From assembly GCF_000740775.1 (NCBI RefSeq), contig NZ_JFGS01000013.1, forward strand, positions 34,048 to 98,047: a DNA stretch of 64,000 bases. The letters run 5' to 3'. A model generated the notes under the pieces. That model was given only the letters and a program-made list of their open reading frames with translations, did not search any database and was not told the DNA's origin. The position numbers and the translations under genes were made by a program. This DNA comes from Haematobacter missouriensis (GTDB taxonomy: Bacteria; Pseudomonadota; Alphaproteobacteria; Rhodobacterales; Rhodobacteraceae). How positions within the stretch are numbered: position 1 is the stretch's first letter; each line of letters starts with the position of its first letter. Shown here piece after piece: positions 34,944 through 43,608 of this stretch.

Positions 34944-36122
34944 TCAAGTGGCGCTGTCGATGACATCGAGGGCGGCGGTTACGGCGCTGCCCAGATCCCA
35001 CTTCCGTCCCGTGACCCGACCGAGCGCCCCCGCGAGCGCGGTGAGGGCAAGCGGCACGTGGATCGGCTCTGCCGTCGGCCCCATATGTCCGACCCGGACA
35101 AGCCGGTTCCATGTATCTGCGCGCCCCGCAGAGATGACGACGCCATAATGCTGCCGCATCGCATTCCGCAGGGCCGTTTCCTCTACCCCGTCTGGCAGGC
35201 GGATGGCGGTGCAGGTCGCGGCGGCGGTTTCCTCCCGCGCGGGCCAGAGGGTAAGGTCTATCGCCTTTACGCCCGCCCGCATTGCTGCACCGGTGAGCGC
35301 ATGGCGCGCCCATACCGCCCGAGGCCCTTCGGCAAGGTAGCGGTCCAACCCGGCAGCAAGCCCATGAACTTCCGCAACCGACGGAGAGAAGGGGAAGGCG
35401 CGCGCGGGATCCTCCATACCCTCCCAGTCGAGAATCGAGAGGAAAGAGCCGCGGGGGCTCGCAGGATTGGCTCGCATCTTTTCCCAGGCCCGCGGGGATA
35501 TACCAAGCAACGTGAGCCCCGGCGGACATCCCAGACATTTGTTCGAGCCGGTTATCAGCAGATCGATACCCCAGCCCACCATGTCCACTTCCATTCCGCC
35601 CCAGGAAGACACCGCATCCACAACGAGGAGAGCGCCATGCTCCCGCACCACCGCGCCGATCTCAACAAGCGGGTTCACCGTACCGGAAGGGGTGTCATGA
35701 TGACATACGGCGACCACAGCGGTTTCGGGATGGCGGAGGAGGGCCTGCCGGACGGACTCCGGGTCGATCACGGCATCGAAGGCCGTGCGGACCTCTCTCA
35801 TCACCCCCGCATTGCGTGATAGCCACTGGCTGTACCCCGCCCCGTAAACGCCCGATGCCAGATTGAGCACCGCGTCTCCCGGCGCGACCAGCGACAACGC
35901 CGCGGCTTCCAGCCCAAGCACCGGCTCGCCTTGCAGGATCACGACCGTCCGGGCAGGCAGCGCGCGGCGCAGTTTGTCCAGCGTCGTGGTGTAAAAGGTG
36001 CGAAAGGCCGGGTCGGCATCGGAAAGCACAGGCCGGGCAAGGGCGGAAAGCACTTCCGGGTAGCAGGTGACTGGGCCGGTTGTCAGAGTGAAAAGACTGC
36101 CGGCCTCTGGGGGAAGGGGCAT
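34944..36122 (-). CDS. Pyridoxamine-pyruvate aminotransferase-like fold-type I enzyme
   Basis: A 392-aa aminotransferase strongly resembling the Mesorhizobium loti pyridoxamine-pyruvate transaminase as I remember it: LTTGPVTCYPEVLSALAR, VCHHDTPSGTVNP, GSNKCLGCPPGLTLLGIS with the PLP/substrate Lys, and VRVGHMGPTAEPI. That enzyme converts pyridoxamine and pyruvate to pyridoxal and alanine in vitamin B6 degradation. ATG 36122 has GGAG at 6 nt and gives the family length; an in-frame ATG lies at 36134. No other B6 degradation gene is nearby, so a broader alanine-glyoxylate-type role is possible. Confidence 0.78.
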   Translation of the reverse strand: MPLPPEAGSLFTLTTGPVTCYPEVLSALARPVLSDADPAFRTFYTTTLDKLRRALPARTVVILQGEPVLGLEAAALSLVAPGDAVLNLASGVYGAGYSQWLSRNAGVMREVRTAFDAVIDPESVRQALLRHPETAVVAVCHHDTPSGTVNPLVEIGAVVREHGALLVVDAVSSWGGMEVDMVGWGIDLLITGSNKCLGCPPGLTLLGISPRAWEKMRANPASPRGSFLSILDWEGMEDPARAFPFSPSVAEVHGLAAGLDRYLAEGPRAVWARHALTGAAMRAGVKAIDLTLWPAREETAAATCTAIRLPDGVEETALRNAMRQHYGVVISAGRADTWNRLVRVGHMGPTAEPIHVPLALTALAGALGRVTGRKWDLGSAVTAALDVIDSAT

Positions 36123-36280
36123 CTCGATCTCCATCAGGTCATGTCGACCCTAGACCTGGCGCAAAGGGTAGGCAATGCGCACGACACAGGCGGCAGCTCC
36201 TCATTCGGGCGGGGCCTCCGCTTGACAACGCCGGTGCCCCGGCTCACTTCGGCCGGTGATGGAGAGCAGCGGAGCAGGCG

Positions 36281-36883
36281 ATGACGAGCGCATTCGAGGA
36301 TGGTTATACCCCCTTGCCGAAAGGCAAGCTGGCGACGGTGGTAACCTGGCTTGAGATGACATCGCCTCCTTCCGTTGCGCCGCCGGATTGGCCGGAGGGC
36401 ATCACCTTCCAGAAAGTCGCGCCGCCCGCCCCTGCCGAGTATCGCATGTTGTTCCGGGCGATCGGACAGAACCTGCTGTGGGTGTCCCGCCTGAAGATGT
36501 CGGACGAAACACTGGCAGCTACGCTCTCCCACCCGGAGGTGGAGCTGTTCCACCTTCTGCGGGACGGTGTGCCGATTGGGTTGGTGGAGCTGAACTTCTG
36601 CGCGCCGGGGGAGTGCGAACTGGCCTTCTTCGGCTTGGTGGAAGGGGAAACGGGCCGCGGGCTTGGCAAGCCGATGATGGGCGCGGCGCTCGCTGCCGCT
36701 TGGGCGCGCCCGGTAAGCAAGGTCTGGTTGCATACCTGTCACTTCGACCATCCCTCCGCTTTGGCCTTCTATCAAAGGATGGGGTTCCGGCCCGTGGAGA
36801 TACGGGTCGAGGTGCTTGATGATCCACGCCTGTCGGGCCTGCTGCCCCGTGAAGCCGCTCCGCAGGTACCGCTGATCGACTGA
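36281..36883 (+). CDS. GNAT-family N-acetyltransferase
   Basis: A 200-aa protein with a GNAT core: VPIGLVELNF (beta strands 4-5), EGETGRGLGKPMMGAAL (acetyl-CoA loop) and HTCHFDHPSALAFYQRMGFRPV (family C-terminal pattern). The substrate cannot be read. It is divergent from the pyridoxamine aminotransferase gene and lies upstream of a GntR gene; GGAG precedes its ATG. Confidence 0.88.
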   Translation: MTSAFEDGYTPLPKGKLATVVTWLEMTSPPSVAPPDWPEGITFQKVAPPAPAEYRMLFRAIGQNLLWVSRLKMSDETLAATLSHPEVELFHLLRDGVPIGLVELNFCAPGECELAFFGLVEGETGRGLGKPMMGAALAAAWARPVSKVWLHTCHFDHPSALAFYQRMGFRPVEIRVEVLDDPRLSGLLPREAAPQVPLID

Positions 36884-36940
36884 CGCCTTTTCACGACGCA
36901 CGCGCTCGGTTAGGAGCAGAAGCCCGATGTGGAGGACGAC

Positions 36941-37573
36941 ATGGCCAGCGAGGAAATAAATGGCGCGCCGGACATGCTTGTGCGCGCCATTATACGTGCG
37001 ATCTATGACGGCGACCTTGTCATGGGGCAGCGGTTGGTGGAGGCGCAGGTGATGGCGCGCCACAGTGTCAGCCGCTCCACCGTGCGGGAGGCGTTTCGCC
37101 GCCTCGCCGCCGAAGGAGTGGTCGATATCGTGCTACACAAGGGCGCGACCATCCGCCGCCCCGGTCAGGAGGAGATGATCGATCTTCTCCGCGTCACGGA
37201 GGCGCTGGTCGGCCTGAACGCCCGCCTGGCGGCGGAGCGCATGACCGATCCCGACATCCGTCTTGCCTTCGCCGAGGAGACGGCCGCGATGCTGGATGCT
37301 GCTCCCGATAGCGAGGGGGTGGATTATGCACGGCTCAGGACGCGCTTCCACCGGGCGTTGCTTCGGGCGAGTGGCAGCGTCGAACTGGCGCGTAGCCTGC
37401 CGAAGCTGCAACTCCATCTCATTCGCGCCTACACAGCCATACCGCGTGCGGCGCATGTATCATCCTATCGTGCGATACGGGAGGCCGTGCTTTCGGGAAA
37501 TGGCGAAGCCGCGGAGGAGGCCGGACGGCGGCATGTGGTCCTGCTGATCGACGCCGTGCGTGCCGGAGCGTGA
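36941..37573 (+). CDS. GntR-family regulator (FadR/FCD type)
   Basis: A 210-aa protein: N-terminal winged helix (IYDGDLVMGQRLVEAQVMAR, VSRSTVREAFRRLAAEGVV) and a C-terminal all-helical FCD ligand domain. ATG 36941 has GGAGG at 6 nt; an in-frame GTG lies 12 nt upstream. It could regulate the neighbouring aminotransferase or GNAT gene; no obvious operator was found. Confidence 0.88.
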   Translation: MASEEINGAPDMLVRAIIRAIYDGDLVMGQRLVEAQVMARHSVSRSTVREAFRRLAAEGVVDIVLHKGATIRRPGQEEMIDLLRVTEALVGLNARLAAERMTDPDIRLAFAEETAAMLDAAPDSEGVDYARLRTRFHRALLRASGSVELARSLPKLQLHLIRAYTAIPRAAHVSSYRAIREAVLSGNGEAAEEAGRRHVVLLIDAVRAGA

Positions 37574-37654
37574 AGCCGCGAAACACGGCCAAAGGGCGGA
37601 TTGCCGTCTTCTGCCCGCTGCGTCAGTGTCTGGGCAGGAGAAAGGGACCTAGCA

Positions 37655-38935
37655 ATGCCGGAACTGGCCGACCATCCGCTTCGCCGCACGTTGAGCGATG
37701 AGCTGCACGCGCGGCCATCGCCGCCTGTTCCTGTGCCAGCGGATGCACTCTATATCGCGCTGACGCCTGCCGACGCCATCGGCCCGCGTGACCGGACAGC
37801 CGAACGGGCGCATCTTGCCGAATTGCTGGCTCGGTATGGCCTTCCCGCCCCGCCGCCGGGCGCGACGCACTTCACCGGCCAGATTGGCGACGCGGTGCTG
37901 AAATGGGAAAGCCATGCCGAAGCATTCAGCTATACCATCATCAGCCCACGACTGGGGGCCGTGCCCTTTTCGCCAGAGGCCTTGATACCGGCCGAGTGGT
38001 TGGCGTCGGCCCCGGGGCTGCGTCTCGTTTCCGCCTGCTTCCGGGTGGAAGAGATGCCGGAGACGGAGGCCGGGCTTTCCGAGAAGCTCTCGAATTGGTT
38101 TGTGGCGGAAAGCCTTGCCGCAGCTTGGGTGATCGATCATCATGCCATCGCGGCCAGTGATTTCCGCCTGGATGCGGCTGGCCATACCCGCTTTGCGCTT
38201 TTCGTGGAGCATGGGACCGGCACCCGGCGCGTGGGGCGGTTGCTGCAGCGCCTGTGCGAGATCGAATTGTACGCCACGCTTTCGCTTCTGGGTTTTGCGG
38301 CGGCGCAGCGGATCGCCGCTCCCATGGCGGAGATCGATGCGCGGCTGACCGCCATTGTCTCCGGCCTTGCCACGGGCGGGGCGAGCGCGGAGGAAACGTT
38401 GGGGCAGCTTCTTTCCGTATCGTCCGAACTGGAAGGGCTGATCGCAGGCGAGAGCTTCCGCTTTGGCGCGACAGGCGCCTATGAGGCGATCGTGCATCAT
38501 CGCGTGACGGCGCTCCGAGAGGAGCGGATACCCGGCTACCAGACCTTCGCGGAGTTCATGCAGCGTCGTTATGAGCCGGCCATGCGCACAGCGCGTTCGG
38601 CAGAAAAGCGGCTGACCTCAATGGCGGATCGCGCGGAGCGGGCCGGGGACCTGCTCCGTACGCGCGTTGATGTCGGCCGCTCCGCGCAGAGCCAGGCGCT
38701 GCTTGCCAGTATGGACCGTCGCTCGGACCAGCAACTGCGCCTGCAGCACACTGTTGAGGGCCTGTCCATCGCCGCCATTAGCTATTATGCGGTGAGTCTC
38801 GCCTCGTATCTGCTGCTTCCCTTCGCCGAGATGTGGCATCTTCCGAAATCACTGCTGACGGCAGGGTTGGTGCCGGTCATCATGCTAGGCGTGGCCCTGA
38901 CACTCCGTCGCATCAGGGCCGGACTGCACGACTGA
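37655..38935 (+). CDS. DUF3422 family membrane-anchored protein
   Basis: A 426-aa protein opening with HPLRRTLSDELHARPSPPV, the hallmark of DUF3422, and ending with two hydrophobic segments (AAISYYAVSLASYLLLPF and LTAGLVPVIMLGVALTL) around residues 375-420. The middle is acidic and helical. The family is widespread in proteobacteria with no established role; some annotations link it to membrane or CorA-like folds. ATG 37655 begins the conserved part. Confidence 0.8.
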   Translation: MPELADHPLRRTLSDELHARPSPPVPVPADALYIALTPADAIGPRDRTAERAHLAELLARYGLPAPPPGATHFTGQIGDAVLKWESHAEAFSYTIISPRLGAVPFSPEALIPAEWLASAPGLRLVSACFRVEEMPETEAGLSEKLSNWFVAESLAAAWVIDHHAIAASDFRLDAAGHTRFALFVEHGTGTRRVGRLLQRLCEIELYATLSLLGFAAAQRIAAPMAEIDARLTAIVSGLATGGASAEETLGQLLSVSSELEGLIAGESFRFGATGAYEAIVHHRVTALREERIPGYQTFAEFMQRRYEPAMRTARSAEKRLTSMADRAERAGDLLRTRVDVGRSAQSQALLASMDRRSDQQLRLQHTVEGLSIAAISYYAVSLASYLLLPFAEMWHLPKSLLTAGLVPVIMLGVALTLRRIRAGLHD

Positions 38936-38940
38936 AAAGT

Positions 38941-39393
38941 TCAGTCGACAGGCTTGCGGAACACGACCAGCTTGGCGGTGAGAACCTGTACCTCCTCGCC
39001 TTTCTGGTTGAGTGTCCGGCTTTTCAAAGTAACCATTCCACGATCCGGGCGCGACCGAGAGGGAACAACGTCGAGCACCTCGGATTCCACATGTAGCACA
39101 TCGCCAGGACGGGTCGCCTGCGGCCAGCGTATCTCGCCGCCCGCCCCGATGATCCCCCCCGCAAGCGGTGCCCCGCCACCGACGAGGAGCCGCATCGTGA
39201 CAGCCGCAGTATGCCATCCGCTCGCCGCCAGCCCGCCGAAAAAGGAGGCACGACCCGCCTCTTCGTCAAGATGGAAGGGTTGCGGATCGTAATCGGCGGC
39301 AAACCTTCGGATATCCGCAGTCTCCATCCGATGCTCGCTGCTGCGGAACCGCAATCCCGGTGTGATATCCTCCAGATAAAGTGGTTCCATCAT
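38941..39393 (-). CDS. MaoC-like (R)-hydratase / hot-dog dehydratase
   Basis: A 150-aa single hot-dog domain with the hydratase-2 motif ADYDPQPFHLDEEAGR, where the Asp and His are catalytic. It would hydrate or dehydrate an enoyl-CoA. Two ATGs are adjacent (39393 and 39390); GGAGGGGC gives the better spacing for the second. It is divergent from a TetR gene 67 bp away that is a plausible regulator. Confidence 0.88.
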   Translation of the reverse strand: MMEPLYLEDITPGLRFRSSEHRMETADIRRFAADYDPQPFHLDEEAGRASFFGGLAASGWHTAAVTMRLLVGGGAPLAGGIIGAGGEIRWPQATRPGDVLHVESEVLDVVPSRSRPDRGMVTLKSRTLNQKGEEVQVLTAKLVVFRKPVD

Positions 39394-39460
39394 GCCCCTC
39401 CAGCGTTTAGAGTATGATCGAACGCCAAATGCGCAAAGCTGTCAACCGGGACGGTGGCAC

Positions 39461-40033
39461 ATGACCCGATCCAGCCGAAGCAAGATGGCCGCGAACCGAG
39501 AGCAGATCCTCGCTGCGGCGATGGCGCTGTTTCGCGCACGTGGTGTGACGGATGTGAGTATTGCCGAGGTCATGCAACGTGCGGGAATGACACAGGGCGG
39601 TTTCTACCGGCATTTTGTCAGCAAGGACGCGCTGGCCGCAGCGGCCTGCGCCGCAGCCTTTGCGGAGGCTGAGCAGGCCTGGAGAGGGGGAGCGTCGGAG
39701 GGAGAGGGTCACGTGACGGAAAGGCTCCGCGCCTTTTATCTCCGTCCCCGCCCGGCGGAGCGCACGTGCCCGATCCTGTCCTTTGCAGCAGATGTGCGGA
39801 ACGCGCCAGACACCCTGCTCGCCGTCGCATGGCGGGACGGAATTTCACGGCTTGTGGCGCTCTACGGGGACCTGACGGGCGTTCCTCCCGACATTGCGCG
39901 GGCTGGCGTGGCCGCCCTTGCAGGCGCGCGGCTGCTGGGTTCCGGCGACGCCTTGCTGGACGATGGGGCCGGGGCGGCTAGTTTCCAGGACGAACCCGCC
40001 GATTGCGTGCAGGCCCGACCCGAGGGAAAATGA
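39461..40033 (+). CDS. TetR/AcrR-family transcriptional regulator
   Basis: A 190-aa protein with an N-terminal helix-turn-helix (REQILAAAMALFRARGVTDVS, QGGFYRHFVSKDALAAA) and a helical ligand domain. ATG 39461 begins the conserved region. It is divergent from the MaoC gene, and its stop is 1 nt before the start of the downstream secreted protein, so the two may be co-expressed. The ligand is unknown. Confidence 0.88.
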   Translation: MTRSSRSKMAANREQILAAAMALFRARGVTDVSIAEVMQRAGMTQGGFYRHFVSKDALAAAACAAAFAEAEQAWRGGASEGEGHVTERLRAFYLRPRPAERTCPILSFAADVRNAPDTLLAVAWRDGISRLVALYGDLTGVPPDIARAGVAALAGARLLGSGDALLDDGAGAASFQDEPADCVQARPEGK

Positions 40034-40034
40034 A

Positions 40035-40874
40035 ATGAAGATTGTGCTCCTGCTTCTCGCGGCCTTGCTTGCGCCCTTTTCCGCCGTGGCCAGCACGGTG
40101 CCGCGGGAGGTGGCCCGCGTGCAAGCAGAGGATATGGCTGCCTGTCAGAAGGCAGGCGGCCGGGCGGTCGCTGAAGCGGGGTATCTTGTCGCGGCGGATC
40201 TGAACGGGGACGGGCGTCCCGATTATGTCACCGATCTTGCCCATCTGTCCTGTGAAGGGGTGGCCGGTTTCTTCTGTGGCACTGCGGGGTGCCCGGTTAC
40301 AGTCTGGCTGTCGGGGCCCGGCGGGTACTTTGCCGCCGATGCGGGCCACGCCGAAGCCTGGCGGCTGGAAGGGGCGACGGTCATCCGCCGCGTCAATGGG
40401 CAGCTTTGCACCCCTCCACAACGCAGAAGCTGCGAGATTCGCCGGTCTTTTGCTGGGGTCGATCGGCCCGCCGCGGCGCAACCCACCGTAACTCAGGGAT
40501 GGCAGTTGCGCCGAACCCAGGGGTTGCCGCCTGTGGCTATATCGCCGGGGCCGGGAAATATCTTCTCTATTTCCGCCTTCTGCCTCGGGGATCAGCCATG
40601 GCTTGCCGTGGTCTTTAGGGAGCGCCCGCGCGAGGCCACCGTTCGGATCGACTTCGCATTTTCGGAAGGCGCGTTGGGCGGCCCGGCCAGCCGCCAGCAG
40701 GGGACGTCCGATGCTTATGTCATCAGCCTTGCGGGAGGGGCCTTGGCGCGGAGACTGTCCGGTCGGGATGGAACTGTTGGAGTGTCCGTCAACGGCCTAT
40801 CGCAAGGGGCTTTGCCGCTGCGTGGTTCGACATCGGCCCTGCGCGGCGCGCTTGCCGGATGCCTGACGCTCTAG
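40035..40874 (+). CDS. Secreted protein of unknown function with a calcium-loop motif
   Basis: A 279-aa protein with a Sec signal peptide (MKIVLLLLAALLAPFSAVAS, cleaved near residue 20). Residues about 55-65 read ADLNGDGRPDYV, an EF-hand/VCBS-type DxNxDG calcium loop. Six or more cysteines (SCEGVAGFFCGTAGC, LCTPPQRRSC) suggest disulfides in the periplasm. I do not recognise the family; such proteins are common in Rhodobacteraceae as hypothetical. Translation is likely coupled to the TetR gene, whose stop is 1 nt upstream. Confidence 0.75.
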   Translation: MKIVLLLLAALLAPFSAVASTVPREVARVQAEDMAACQKAGGRAVAEAGYLVAADLNGDGRPDYVTDLAHLSCEGVAGFFCGTAGCPVTVWLSGPGGYFAADAGHAEAWRLEGATVIRRVNGQLCTPPQRRSCEIRRSFAGVDRPAAAQPTVTQGWQLRRTQGLPPVAISPGPGNIFSISAFCLGDQPWLAVVFRERPREATVRIDFAFSEGALGGPASRQQGTSDAYVISLAGGALARRLSGRDGTVGVSVNGLSQGALPLRGSTSALRGALAGCLTL

Positions 40875-41080
40875 CCGTCGCAGGCTTCCTCGCCCAATCG
40901 CAGCCCCGATGAAGAGCGGCAGGCAGATGGCAGGGCTCACGCGCGGATTCTCCCATACGCCGAACGTCGCGCCAATGGGTCGTCGGTTTCGCATCAGGGT
41001 CAGCACTGCTCGCTGCCCTTCCTCTCATCCCCAACCGCTCTTCACAGGGAGACTAATGCGCGCGGAAAGACCCATTCAGA

Positions 41081-42754
41081 TCAGTCCCCGAGGCGGAGCG
41101 GCCCCAGACGCGGATACATATCTCCCGGGCCGGGGTTATCCGCGGGCGATTGCCCCCCGAGATGCGTCATGACCCCCCAGACAGCATTCAGGGCGGTCTG
41201 CACCGCACCTTCGACCCAGGCGGGCGTCCAGCTTATCCCGTCACCGGCAAGGAAGATGCCGCGTTGGGCGGCAGGCAGGCCTGCTTGCATGAAATGCCCA
41301 AACATCCGGTGGTTGTAGCGGTAGTGACCCGGCAGCGCGCCCTTGAACGCGCCGAGGAAGTTTTCGTCCGCCTCCCAGCTCACGCAGATCGGCTGGCTGA
41401 CGATATGGCTGGCGATATCGGTCGTCGGATAGATCTGTTTCAGCGCGGCGAGCGCAAGCTCCACCCGCCGTTCGCAGGACAGTGGCAGGACCTTCAGCGC
41501 GTCCGTCATCCATGAATAGCTGAGACAGATCACCGCCGGCTGATCGGGGCCGTTGTCGAAAAGATAGGTTCCGCGGGTGATGCGGTCGGTCAGGGTCATC
41601 GACAATGGCTCTCGCCCGGTGTCGGGGTCGATGTCGCGCCAGAACGGCCGATCTACCATGACGAAGGTCTTTGCAGCCTGCATGTAGCGGGTGCGGTCCA
41701 GCGCCATCCACAGCTTCTGGTCGAAGATCGTTTCGTCAACGTTGATCGAAGTGGTGAGAAGGTGGCTCTGACAGGTCACGATCACGGCCGGGTAGTCATC
41801 CTCGCGCCCCCAGCGGTCCCGGATGCGGAGATCGCCTGCGTGCGAACGGGAGATCCCCACGACACGACCTCGCGCCGCGCCCCCGTTCAGGGAGGCGAGC
41901 GTCGTGCCACGGGGCCAATGTGCCAGCCGCTCCGGCGGGTGACGCCAGAGCTGCTGCGGCATCTGCTCCACGCCGCCCACGATGAACCGCTGATTGTCAT
42001 CCAGTTCTGCCAGATTGACGCGCAGGATTTCGAGCATCGAATTCGGAAAATCGCTATCCCAGCCTCCTGTGCCAAAGCCCACCTGCCCGAAGACCTCCCG
42101 GTGGCGGAAACCGAGGCGTGAGAAGGCGGAGGAGGAAGCGACGAAATCGTAGAAGGTCCGTTCGTCCCAGTCCCGCACCAGAGGATCCCAAAGCTCTTTC
42201 AGCCGCGTCGCGTCGCGGTCGCGCATGGCGGCCTGCAGATCGGAAAACCGGGCATGTTCCTCCAGCGCATCGCGATAGGCGGCGGCGACCTCATGGTAGA
42301 GCGGGGGAAGATCGGCAAGTGTCCGGGCATAGTGCGTCTCCCCTTCCAGATCGATGACCGTGGACCCTGCAGCCGGGGTCAAAGGGTTGGGAAAGGGGCG
42401 GCTTTCCAGCCCCAGCAGGTCGATATAGTGATAAAAACCGCGGGACGAGACGGGAAAACGCATGCCGCCCAGTTCCGCGACGATGCCGTCCGCCCCCTCG
42501 AAAGGCTCGGACCTGAGCCTGCCCCCGAAGCGCGCTGCCTCGTACAGGACGGGCCGCAGGCCAAGCTTCATCAGTTCGTAGGCCGCGACGATTCCCGCGG
42601 CCCCCGCACCGATCACCGCGACCTGCGTTCCGTACCGCTCCTCCGGTATCGCCCCGAGGCCGGCGGGGTGAACCAGCCATTCATCATAGGCGAAGGGGAA
42701 GTCGGGGCCAAATGCGCTTACGCCGGGCTGGGTGTCGGTGTCGAGGAGGGTCAT
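41081..42754 (-). CDS. davB: L-lysine 2-monooxygenase DavB
   Basis: A 557-aa flavin monoamine oxidase-type protein. FGPDFPFAYDEWLVHPAGLG, the FAD motif VAVIGAGAAGIVAAYELMKLG, EVFGQVGFGTGGWDSDFPNS, MALDRTRYMQAAKTFVMVDR and the end ADNPGPGDMYPRLGPL match Pseudomonas putida DavB nearly word for word as I recall it. DavB oxidatively decarboxylates lysine to 5-aminovaleramide. ATG 42754 is chosen. It is divergent from the amidase gene davA, which completes this step. Tryptophan 2-monooxygenase is a less likely alternative because of the closeness to DavB. Confidence 0.88.
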   Translation of the reverse strand: MTLLDTDTQPGVSAFGPDFPFAYDEWLVHPAGLGAIPEERYGTQVAVIGAGAAGIVAAYELMKLGLRPVLYEAARFGGRLRSEPFEGADGIVAELGGMRFPVSSRGFYHYIDLLGLESRPFPNPLTPAAGSTVIDLEGETHYARTLADLPPLYHEVAAAYRDALEEHARFSDLQAAMRDRDATRLKELWDPLVRDWDERTFYDFVASSSAFSRLGFRHREVFGQVGFGTGGWDSDFPNSMLEILRVNLAELDDNQRFIVGGVEQMPQQLWRHPPERLAHWPRGTTLASLNGGAARGRVVGISRSHAGDLRIRDRWGREDDYPAVIVTCQSHLLTTSINVDETIFDQKLWMALDRTRYMQAAKTFVMVDRPFWRDIDPDTGREPLSMTLTDRITRGTYLFDNGPDQPAVICLSYSWMTDALKVLPLSCERRVELALAALKQIYPTTDIASHIVSQPICVSWEADENFLGAFKGALPGHYRYNHRMFGHFMQAGLPAAQRGIFLAGDGISWTPAWVEGAVQTALNAVWGVMTHLGGQSPADNPGPGDMYPRLGPLRLGD

Positions 42755-42849
42755 CGGTCGTGCCTTGTGCTGTCCTGCGCGCCGCTGCTGGCCAGAGCGC
42801 CTGTCTCGTGGCAGAACTATGCTCAAAATTTCGCTTGGGAGGAAAGCCC

Positions 42850-43608
42850 ATGAAACTCGCCGTCTATCAGGCGCCGCCGACCGACGGAGATGTAGAGGCC
42901 GCTTTTCGCCGTCTGGAAGCCCAACTCCGTGCCGCCGCGCTTGCCGGTGCAGATGTTCTGGTCACGCCGGAGCTTTACCTGCCGGGCTACAACCGTTTCG
43001 ACCTCCATTCGCAGGTGAGTGAGGCGGAGGGTGCTGTTTGGCGGGCGCGGCTCTCCACTCTGGCAGGCGCGGCGGGGGCGGGGCTTGTGGTCGGCTGGGC
43101 CGAGCGGGCGGAAGGCCGGTTGTGGAACGCTGCGACGTTCTTTGATGCGGATGGCACGGAGCGCGCGCATTACCGAAAAATCCAGCCCTATGGGCCGGAT
43201 GAAACGCGGACATTCGTTCCGGGAGACGATTACGAGACGTTTTCGCTGGAGGACCGGTCTGCGGGGCTGCTGATCTGCTATGACATCGAGTTCCCCGAAC
43301 ACGCACGTGCCCTGGCGGTTCAGGGTGTGGAGATGCTGCTCGTTCCCACCGCCAATCCCGCAGCCTTCCCACATGTGCCGGAAGTGCTTGTCCGCGCGCG
43401 GGCGGCGGAGTCGGGTATAGCCATTGCATATGCCAATTATGCTGGGACGGAAGCAGGGCTGACGTATGGTGGCGGCTCGGTGATTGTGGCGCCTGATGGG
43501 ATGGTCCTGGCCTCTGCCGGGGCGGGGGAGGCACTGCTGATCGCAGAACTTCCACCACGCGCCGAGACAGAGGGCGCGCGGCAGTTGAAGGCGCGGCGGC
43601 TCGGCTAG
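42850..43608 (+). CDS. davA: 5-aminovaleramidase DavA (nitrilase superfamily)
   Basis: A 252-aa carbon-nitrogen hydrolase with the Glu-Lys-Cys triad: Glu41 (VTPELYLPGYN), Lys110 (HYRKIQPYG) and Cys143 (LLICYDIEFPE). It resembles DavA, which hydrolyses 5-aminovaleramide to 5-aminovalerate in lysine catabolism. The divergent position beside davB, with a 95-bp gap, is strong support. ATG 42850 has GGGAGGAAAG upstream. The later steps (davT, davD) are not in the window. Confidence 0.85.
   Translation: MKLAVYQAPPTDGDVEAAFRRLEAQLRAAALAGADVLVTPELYLPGYNRFDLHSQVSEAEGAVWRARLSTLAGAAGAGLVVGWAERAEGRLWNAATFFDADGTERAHYRKIQPYGPDETRTFVPGDDYETFSLEDRSAGLLICYDIEFPEHARALAVQGVEMLLVPTANPAAFPHVPEVLVRARAAESGIAIAYANYAGTEAGLTYGGGSVIVAPDGMVLASAGAGEALLIAELPPRAETEGARQLKARRLG

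Noticed and set aside
36222..36227. TTGACA as a -35 element for the GNAT gene
   Set aside because: No acceptable -10 sequence is present at 16-18 bp spacing.
40797..41006. Minus-strand 69-codon frame with a hydrophobic stretch, between the secreted protein and davB
   Set aside because: Its last third overlaps the secreted protein, it lacks a good ribosome-binding site and has no family resemblance.
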